This document shows positions 37,687 to 44,625 of a DNA stretch of 64,000 nt, piece after piece. Where the stretch lies: NCBI RefSeq assembly GCF_032598905.1, contig NZ_CP122458.1, positions 4,737,001-4,801,000 of the forward strand, written 5' to 3'. Position 1 is the first letter of the stretch; the number at the start of each line of letters is the position of its first letter. The DNA comes from Streptomyces sp. 11x1. GTDB taxonomy: Bacteria; Actinomycetota; Actinomycetes; Streptomycetales; Streptomycetaceae. The notes under the pieces are model-generated. The model did not search any database. It saw nothing but the letters and a program-made list of their open reading frames with translations, and had not been told where the DNA came from. Position numbers and translations under genes: made by a program.

Positions 37687-40477
37687 GTCGACCCTCTTCT
37701 GCGTGACGGTCCGCCGCAGGTTTCCGGATCTTGCGCTCGAAGCAGGACAAGATCGAGGAGAACCGCTTGCCCCACTCCTCCGACGGATCGGAGCACCCGA
37801 CGATCCCTTCCAGCACGGAAGGCGTATATCGACCGTGGTAGTACTCCCGCGTCTTCGTTCCCTTCCGCGCCCTGAACCGGGGCTCACCCACCGAACACGG
37901 ATCCTCCCCGTCGAGTTGGCCGCGCATCATCGCGGCCACATGCTCGGCCAGCGCCTCCGGGGCCGTGGGCGCGCCGACGCGGCTGTGGACCGCGCGGTCG
38001 ACCGCCTGGCCGATCGCGCAGCTCAACAGACGGCGGTCATCATCGGTAGCCAGGTACGGGGCGAATGCCTCTCGCATCGCCTCCCCCGGCAACGGTGTCG
38101 TCCACCCCAGCAGATGGGCCGCCACCGCCATCTCCGCCCACAACGCGATCCGGAGCTCCGGCTGGTCCATCAGCCGCTGCGCCCTGCGCAGGTCGCGGAG
38201 GGTGCACGCTTCAGGGGTGCAGCAGGGGCCGCACGCGCGGCTGCGTTCTCCGGTGAGCGCGGCCGCCGACGCCGGCCGGATCGCCCCCGCGTCCTCACGG
38301 TTCGTCCCGTCCCGCATGCGGACCAGCAGCGGGTAATCCATACCGTCCGTGAAGACGGCGGCTTCGCCCGGCCGCAGGGTGACCAGGTACTCGGACTGGG
38401 CCGCCGTGATGTTCATGGTCGCGCCGACCGCCTCGCGGTCGTCCTGGGCGGGAAGGCGGTGGACCACCTTGGCGGCGGTGTTCTTGATGACGTCCGGGAG
38501 GAGCTTGGAGGGAATCTGGTCGGCGATGACCAGGCCCTCGCCGTACGCGCGGATCTCGGCCAGCAGACCGGCGAACATCTCCACCGCGTGGGCGCTCGCG
38601 CCGCCCTCCTCCGAGCGGCGGAGCAGCCGGTGCGCCTCCTCGAAGACGCTCAAGTGCCGCAAGGGGAAAGAGAGTCGACGGGTCACGCGCTGTTCCATGC
38701 GCAGGTACTCGACGAGCCGGATGAGGATCGTGCCCATGAGGAACGACTTGTCCTTGTCGTCGCCGACGTCCTCGATCTCGAAGACGACGTTGCGGCGCAG
38801 GAGTTCACCGAAGTCGAGCGGGCGGCCCCCCTCCAGGAATCGTCCCGTCGTGCCGAGCCTCAGACTGGCCAGGCGGATCTTGATGAAGCCCTGGACGTTG
38901 TCGGCGACCTCCTTGCCGTAACCGATGTCGGTCACGACCTTCAGGGCCGTGTGCTCCAGGTCCTCAAGGGTGGGGTAGCGGGGCTCGGTGCCGGGCACGA
39001 GCGGTTCGCCGAGGGTGAGGTCCCAGCCCAGGTCCTCGTAGCAGCGGGTCAGCGCGGCACTCAGCACCTGCGGGAACGGTTCCTGCGGGTCGAAGGAGGC
39101 CAGGAACAGGGCGCGCACCATGTCGAGGTGCGTCTGGAGGGGGAAGCGCTCACCGTTCGCGAACGCCGAGGGCTCCAGGGGATTCAGGCCGGCCGGGAGG
39201 GCGTCGGGGTCGCCGGGTTTGATGACGACGACCTCGCTCGTGTCGCCGAGCCGCGCCGACATGAACCGGTACTCGGCCTTGGCCGGTTCCACCACAAGCC
39301 ACGGGATGCCCGCATGGGTCGCCGCCTCCAGCAGGCCGCGCACGGTCTGCGACTTGCCGCCGCCCGTCGCCCCGCACACGAAGGTGTGCCGGTTGAGGGT
39401 GGAGCGGGTCAGTTCCAGGTCACCGACGGGGCTGCGGTTGCGGTCGAGCACCGACCCGAGCCGGACCGGGGGCGGGGTGTCGGCCGTGACCGGACGGCCG
39501 GTGGTCTCGGGGGTGACGTCGAACTCCGGGCGCAGCGCGAACCGCACGCCCGGTATCTCCTGCGCGGGGGGCCGGGCCAGAGCTGCCAGCAGATCGGATC
39601 CGGCGTGGAAGGGGTACTCCTCGGGGGCGGGGAGAGCGCCGCCGAGCGCCGTGGGCAGGTCCCCGACCCGCCCGGTCGGCCGGAGCGCGTAGGGCAGCCC
39701 CTCCAGGTCCGCCGAAGCGCAGACCAGAGCGGCGACACGCGCCGCCTCCTGCGACGTACGGCCGCCCGCCAGCAGGCGTATCCGCCACAGTCCGGTGGCC
39801 GCCGCCCTGGCCAGGTCCTTGTGCCGTCGCTCCAACCGGGCGGCCGCGATGGCGTGCTCGGGCGAGCCGTCCGCCTTGGACATCGCGCGGCGCTGTTCGT
39901 CGGCGATGTCGCCGGTGAGGTCGTCGAGTTCGTCGGCGGGCACCGGTTCGGCGAACACCATCCAGGCGAAGGGCTCCTGCCACACCGCCAGGAGGCAGTC
40001 CTCCAGGCTGGGCCGCTGCCGTGCGGTGCCGCTCCCCCCGGTGTTCGGCTCCGCGTCGACGAGCAGCCCGTCGGTCACACCCGCGACGGCGCTCCAGTGC
40101 GTGAAGCCGGCGAACAGGGACGCCGCGGTTCCCGTCGGCTGGGCCAGACCGCGTGCGCCGGCGGGCAGTCGCAGCAGAGTGCTGCCGCCGTCGGCGTCGG
40201 CACGGCCGCCGAGCAGAGCGCTCCCTCCGACCATCACATCGATGGGCCGGTCCGCCGCGCGGCGCGCCCAACCGACGAACACCGCACCACCCGTGGGGTC
40301 TTCGGAGCGCCGTGCGTGATGCGCGGAGACCAGGGCGGCGAGCCGCTGGGCGTGCAGGTCGTCGCCGGGACCGCCTGGCCGGTCGTCCGTGAGGCGTTGG
40401 CGAGGGACCTCTCGCAGCAGGCAGGCGTCCATGTCGAGGAAACGCTGCCATGTGCCGCCGTACGGCGTGGTGTTCAT
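37679..40477 (-). CDS. HerA/DUF87-like ATP-binding protein
   Basis: The product has 932 residues. A long N-terminal region (~350 residues) precedes a HerA/VirB4-type motor domain. Walker A is CGATGGGKSQT, shortly followed by PWLVVEPAKAEYR. Walker B lies in HLSVFEEAHRLLRR. GLVIADQIPSKLLPDVIKNT and TVRL-type VVHRLPAQDDR follow, as in HerA and conjugation ATPases. The C-terminal ~200 residues have CGPCCTPEACTLRDL and no known domain. HerA-like ATPases work with nucleases in repair and in several anti-phage systems; here the operon partners are alarmone enzymes. The Shine-Dalgarno before the ATG at 40477 is weak, so a start further upstream cannot be excluded. Confidence 0.82.
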   Translation of the reverse strand: MNTTPYGGTWQRFLDMDACLLREVPRQRLTDDRPGGPGDDLHAQRLAALVSAHHARRSEDPTGGAVFVGWARRAADRPIDVMVGGSALLGGRADADGGSTLLRLPAGARGLAQPTGTAASLFAGFTHWSAVAGVTDGLLVDAEPNTGGSGTARQRPSLEDCLLAVWQEPFAWMVFAEPVPADELDDLTGDIADEQRRAMSKADGSPEHAIAAARLERRHKDLARAAATGLWRIRLLAGGRTSQEAARVAALVCASADLEGLPYALRPTGRVGDLPTALGGALPAPEEYPFHAGSDLLAALARPPAQEIPGVRFALRPEFDVTPETTGRPVTADTPPPVRLGSVLDRNRSPVGDLELTRSTLNRHTFVCGATGGGKSQTVRGLLEAATHAGIPWLVVEPAKAEYRFMSARLGDTSEVVVIKPGDPDALPAGLNPLEPSAFANGERFPLQTHLDMVRALFLASFDPQEPFPQVLSAALTRCYEDLGWDLTLGEPLVPGTEPRYPTLEDLEHTALKVVTDIGYGKEVADNVQGFIKIRLASLRLGTTGRFLEGGRPLDFGELLRRNVVFEIEDVGDDKDKSFLMGTILIRLVEYLRMEQRVTRRLSFPLRHLSVFEEAHRLLRRSEEGGASAHAVEMFAGLLAEIRAYGEGLVIADQIPSKLLPDVIKNTAAKVVHRLPAQDDREAVGATMNITAAQSEYLVTLRPGEAAVFTDGMDYPLLVRMRDGTNREDAGAIRPASAAALTGERSRACGPCCTPEACTLRDLRRAQRLMDQPELRIALWAEMAVAAHLLGWTTPLPGEAMREAFAPYLATDDDRRLLSCAIGQAVDRAVHSRVGAPTAPEALAEHVAAMMRGQLDGEDPCSVGEPRFRARKGTKTREYYHGRYTPSVLEGIVGCSDPSEEWGKRFSSILSCFERKIRKPAADRHAEEGRHG

Positions 40478-41052
40478 GGGGTACGGCCCGCTCTCGCTCG
40501 CTGATCGGCGCGCAGCCGCAGCCGCTGTGTCCCGACCGGATACGACTGGCCCGCGCGTCCGCGATACCGGGCCGGGCTCACAGGATGCGGACGGTCAGGC
40601 CCTTTGCCGTGCCGCTCCACGGCGGCGCAAGAAGCGGCCCCTTCGCCGACTTCACTCCGGCAAACGAGCGGACCGCCCCAGTTGCCGGAGTTGTCAGTCA
40701 ACGCGAAAAAACACGCGTCATCGCTGAGTTGACCAGAATCGTGCGCGAGCAGTGCGGTTCGCAACGTCTCCCCCGTTGTCGATCTTGCGCCTACACCCTA
40801 GAGCCGGTCGGGTCCCAGGCCAAGCCTTGCAACTGTGACTTCGTTACCGGTGGTTCCAACTGGACTCAGGGGGGCGAATTCGTGCAGCATGTTTCGGCTG
40901 CGAATCAATGACTGGCTGCCGCTTCGGCGGTCACGGGGGCGAGTTCACATCACCAGAGGCGTACGTGCTGCCGCCCTCGGGACGGTCATTTCTCAACTGT
41001 CCACATGTGGCTGCCTTTTCGGCCCACTTCCTTCCCAGGGCGGACCTCTTAC
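40478..41052. other. Divergent control region between the HerA and M48 operons
   Basis: These 575 bp lie between divergent operons. A candidate plus-strand promoter is TTGTCG (40776-40781), 17 bp, TAGAGC (40799-40804), about 250 bp before the M48 start. TTGACT and TTGACC-like hexamers near 40690-40735 on either strand lack a matching -10. A 153-codon plus-strand frame (40450-40911) overlaps the HerA start, has no ribosome site and has poor coding character, so I do not call it a gene. Confidence 0.4.
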
Positions 41053-42471
41053 GTGACCCATCCCGTCGATCCGCACCAACCGGGCCTGCCGGTCGGCCCC
41101 GGCCATCCTCCCCAGGGCGACTTCCCCCACGGCTACCCTCCCCCCGGCCAGCCGCACCAGGTGCCGCCCGCGTACCAGGCTCCGGATGCACCGCCTGCCA
41201 TGCCGCCGTACGGTGCTCCAGCCCAGCCCTCGCAGGCGTACGCACCGGGCCCGGCCCACCCGCCTCCTGCGCAGCCGCCCTACCAGGCGGTTCCACCCCG
41301 GCAGGCGGTTCCACCCCAGCAGTTCGCGTCGCCGCCGTATCAGCCTTCGTATCCGCCCCCGCACGCGCACCCGCAGCAGCAGCACTATCCGGCGCCCCCT
41401 CAAGCGCCTCAACAGCCGTACAGCACACCGCAGATGTCACCCCAGGCACCCCAGGCACCCCACCACCCGCTGTACGCGGCTCCGCAGGCACCGCTTCCAC
41501 AGACGCCCCAGCCCGTGCACCACGCACCGCCACCGCCCCCACCACCTGTGCCCGCCCCCGTCTCCACCACCCCCGGTGCCGAGTTCCCCGCCGCCCACGC
41601 TCCGGTGGGCACCCCCGAGGTTCGCCGCGGAGCCGACTCCTCCTCCGTGACCACCCTGCTGCTCAACCTCCCCCTCTTCCTGGGCAGCCTGCTGGTGATG
41701 TTCCTGATTTCGCTGTCCATGCCGAGCGGTGTGGACGTGGCGTTCGTCGTCGCCTGGCTCGCATCGGGTGCCCTGGTGTTCAACCGGCCGACCGAACGCG
41801 GCCTGGCGAAGCTGTACTTCAAGATGCGTGAACCCCTGGGCAGCGAACTCGCCGTACTCCAGCCGATCTGGTATGAGGTCACCCAACGGGCCGGCGTCGA
41901 CGGGTCCAAGTACGACCTGTGGATGGAGGACACCGACGAACTGAACGCCTCCGCCGCCGCGGGCCACATCGTCGGGGTCACGCGCGGCGCCATGCGCAGT
42001 CTCCCGCCCCAGCAACTGGCCGCCGTACTCGCCCACGAGCTGGGCCATCATGTCGGCGGCCACGCGTGGGCCGGGCTGCTCGGCCACTGGTACGCCGTGC
42101 CCGCCCGGCTCGTCATGAGCGCTCTGCGGCTCGTGATCCGCGTCCTCGCCGCGATCTCCGAGGTGCTCGCGGGGCTCTTCGTGCTGTTCCTCGGCGTACT
42201 GGCCATCGCCCTGCTGTTCACCTTCCCGGCCGCGCTGGCCCTCTACGCCGTACCGTTCCTGCTCGCCTGGTCCGGGCGCCAGGGTGAGCTGCGGGCCGAC
42301 CGGTTCGCGGGCCTGATCGGCTACGGCCCGCTCCTGGTCTCCGTGTTCACCGCGTGGCACGCGGCGGGAGCCGACGACGACCGCCGCAAGCAGCGCACGA
42401 TGGCGCGCCTCATGTCCACACATCCGCCGCTGCACAAGCGCATACGCGCGATCGAGACCTTCGTCGCCTGA
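41053..42471 (+). CDS. M48 (HtpX-like) membrane metalloprotease with a Pro-rich N-terminus
   Basis: The product has 472 residues. The first ~190 are Pro/Gln/Ala/Tyr-rich (disordered, cytoplasmic). A membrane hairpin follows (LLNLPLFLGSLLVMFLISL, VAFVVAWLASGALVF). The protease domain has HELGH at 328-332 and the third zinc ligand in GELRADRFAG (E412, with D416), separated by two further helices. HtpX/Ste24-type enzymes cleave membrane or misfolded proteins. The Pro-rich leader is not part of the family and resembles the tail of the next protein (PQQPYAP), so they may share a partner. The GTG at 41053 is preferred; an ATG 48 bp upstream is possible. Confidence 0.85.
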   Translation: MTHPVDPHQPGLPVGPGHPPQGDFPHGYPPPGQPHQVPPAYQAPDAPPAMPPYGAPAQPSQAYAPGPAHPPPAQPPYQAVPPRQAVPPQQFASPPYQPSYPPPHAHPQQQHYPAPPQAPQQPYSTPQMSPQAPQAPHHPLYAAPQAPLPQTPQPVHHAPPPPPPPVPAPVSTTPGAEFPAAHAPVGTPEVRRGADSSSVTTLLLNLPLFLGSLLVMFLISLSMPSGVDVAFVVAWLASGALVFNRPTERGLAKLYFKMREPLGSELAVLQPIWYEVTQRAGVDGSKYDLWMEDTDELNASAAAGHIVGVTRGAMRSLPPQQLAAVLAHELGHHVGGHAWAGLLGHWYAVPARLVMSALRLVIRVLAAISEVLAGLFVLFLGVLAIALLFTFPAALALYAVPFLLAWSGRQGELRADRFAGLIGYGPLLVSVFTAWHAAGADDDRRKQRTMARLMSTHPPLHKRIRAIETFVA

Positions 42472-42489
42472 CCGGCCTGGAGCCCTCCC

Positions 42490-44625
42490 ATGACGATCGA
42501 GATCACCGAGGCCGGGCAACTCGGCCCGTATCAAAGACTGTTCGACGCCGGCCAGCGCGTCGGTTGGACCTACCGCGACCCCGAGTCGCTCCGTCAGCCG
42601 TTCGTCGAAGCCGAGCCGCAGCGCACGGAGCTGGACGGCAGCTACGAGAACCGTGTGCAGGCCGCCAGGCTGAACCGCAAGGACCGCATCAGCTCCGCGC
42701 TGAGGATCGGCATCGTCGTCGCCGTGGTGTTCTACCTGCTGAGCCTGCTCTTCACGGTGATGCTCACCATCGGCGGTGTCATCGTCGGCATCCTGGTGGT
42801 GCGCGCCCTCTACGCCTCGTTGCGGTACACCGCCGCCACCCGTGCCCGCACCGCCCAGGCGAAGGCGCTGGAGGAACGTTTCCAGAACGACTGGCAGGCG
42901 TGGCACCAACGCTGGACACTCCACGAGGCCCAGCAGACGCAGTGGATCGCCGGCCTGGACGCCTGGGGCGCGCTGCCCTTCGGAGCGGGCACCCGGCGGC
43001 TGGACGTCTTCGGCGGCAGCCAGCGCGGTCGCGAGGGCTTCCTCACGGTCTTCGGCGCTTCGACGCTGCGCCAGCGGCCGCTGATCGTGCTGGACCTGAC
43101 CCAGGCCCTGGTGTGCCGTGAGCTGTCCGTGCTCGCCGAGGCGGGCGGCGTGCCCGTGGACGTGCAGCTGCTGCCCAGCCGTATGGCGGAAAGCGGCATC
43201 GTGAGCGGGCTCGCGCCGCACGAACTGGTGCAGGCCCTGGTCGAGGCCATCCACGGGGACAGCCCCGAGTCGGCCCGGGCCGATCGTGCCGTCTACACCC
43301 GGATCCTCACCCAACTGTGCGGCGCGCTGGGCGAGGACGTGTCCCTGGCGCGCCTCGGTGCCGGGCTGCGCGTCCTGGTGGGTGAGGCCGACGACGCCAA
43401 GGCGCTGAGCAGGGAGGAGCGCAACCGCATCGCGGACGATCTGTTCAGCGACAAGAACAAGGACCAGCTGCGGGACAGCCTCATCCGGCTGGCGTCCTTC
43501 GTGCACCCGCTGGAGCAGCTGGGAACGGCCCGTGAGGGGCGTGGGCCCGGCTATCTGACGTGCGTCACGCTGGACTTCGGCGCGGGTTCGGCGAGCGCGG
43601 AGCTGCTGGCCGACCTCGCCCTGCAGAGCGTGATGCGGCGGCTCTCCTCGTTCCAGGAGGAGGCCCCGTGCGTCGTCGTGATGCTGGGCGAGCAGGGCCT
43701 CCAGCGTCGTCACCTCGAACAACTGGCCCAGGTGTGTGAGCGCCGGGGCGCCCAACTCACCTTCGTGCACTCGCATCTGCGGGATGCCGGCGAGGAGCTC
43801 ATCGGCGGCGGAACGGTCGCCTTCATGCGGCTCGGCAACCACCAGGAAGCCACGGTCGCCGCCGACTTCCTGGGCCGCCACCACTCCTTCGTCCTGCACT
43901 CGCTGACGGACACCGAGGGCCGGACCGTCAACACCTCCGTCGCCAAGACGATCGGCTCCTCCGTCAGCCGCGGCACCACCACCAGCCACTCGGAGACGTA
44001 CGGCCGGAACTGGGGCAGCAGCAGTTCCACGACCTACCAGGGCTGGTTCAACCCGCTCTCGACGTCGGACTCCACCAACTCCGGCGGCAGCTACAGCGAG
44101 ACGACCGGCACCTCCACGAGCGTCACCCACACCACGAACGAGTCCACCACCCACACGACCGGCGACAGCGACAGCACGAGCCTGGCGACCGGGCGGCAGC
44201 GCGTCTACGAGTACGCCCTCGAACCCACACAGCTCCAGTCGCTCGCCGAGTTCAACCTGCTGGTGGTGGAACGGCAGCCCGGCGGCGCCGTCCAGGTGCA
44301 CGCCGGCGACTGCAACCCCAACGTCGTCCTCCTGGACCGGGTGAGCACGCAGCCGCTGCCCCGCTTCGACACACCGCCGCAGTACATCCCCGCTCCCGCC
44401 ATCACCGCCGATCAGGCGTATGTCGCTCCGCAGCAGCCTTACGCCCCCGTGCAACACCCCGCGACGCCCCCACAGCCTCACACGGGGGCGCCGCAGCAGC
44501 CTTACGCTCCGGCTGCTGCGCAGGCCCAGTGGATGCCCCCGGTCCAGCCGCCCCAGCATCCGGGCAGCTGGGCCCCGGGGCCGCCGCCGAACTGGCCCGG
44601 TCAGCAGTCGGGGGGCTCTCAGTGA
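42490..44625 (+). CDS. HerA/TraC-related membrane protein lacking a P-loop
   Basis: The product has 711 residues. Two membrane helices (about 75-115, IGIVVAVVFYLLSLLFTVML) separate a short N-terminus from a large soluble part. The middle carries an ATPase-like scaffold without any G-x4-GK[ST]. A Walker-B-like strand (APCVVVMLGEQGLQRRHLEQ) and ERRGAQLTFVHSHLR are followed by GGTVAFMRLGNHQEATVAAD. A ~60-residue Ser/Thr/Gly-rich segment (TTTSHSETYGRNWGSSSSTT) follows; similar segments occur in HerA/VirD4-like proteins of unknown systems. The tail is Pro/Gln-rich. It may be a non-hydrolysing partner of the HerA-like ATPase encoded divergently. The ATG follows GGAG by eight bases. Confidence 0.7.
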   Translation: MTIEITEAGQLGPYQRLFDAGQRVGWTYRDPESLRQPFVEAEPQRTELDGSYENRVQAARLNRKDRISSALRIGIVVAVVFYLLSLLFTVMLTIGGVIVGILVVRALYASLRYTAATRARTAQAKALEERFQNDWQAWHQRWTLHEAQQTQWIAGLDAWGALPFGAGTRRLDVFGGSQRGREGFLTVFGASTLRQRPLIVLDLTQALVCRELSVLAEAGGVPVDVQLLPSRMAESGIVSGLAPHELVQALVEAIHGDSPESARADRAVYTRILTQLCGALGEDVSLARLGAGLRVLVGEADDAKALSREERNRIADDLFSDKNKDQLRDSLIRLASFVHPLEQLGTAREGRGPGYLTCVTLDFGAGSASAELLADLALQSVMRRLSSFQEEAPCVVVMLGEQGLQRRHLEQLAQVCERRGAQLTFVHSHLRDAGEELIGGGTVAFMRLGNHQEATVAADFLGRHHSFVLHSLTDTEGRTVNTSVAKTIGSSVSRGTTTSHSETYGRNWGSSSSTTYQGWFNPLSTSDSTNSGGSYSETTGTSTSVTHTTNESTTHTTGDSDSTSLATGRQRVYEYALEPTQLQSLAEFNLLVVERQPGGAVQVHAGDCNPNVVLLDRVSTQPLPRFDTPPQYIPAPAITADQAYVAPQQPYAPVQHPATPPQPHTGAPQQPYAPAAAQAQWMPPVQPPQHPGSWAPGPPPNWPGQQSGGSQ

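Noticed and set aside
40450..40911. 153-codon plus-strand frame between the HerA and M48 operons
   Set aside because: Overlaps the HerA start, has no Shine-Dalgarno and poor codon bias; treated as control region.
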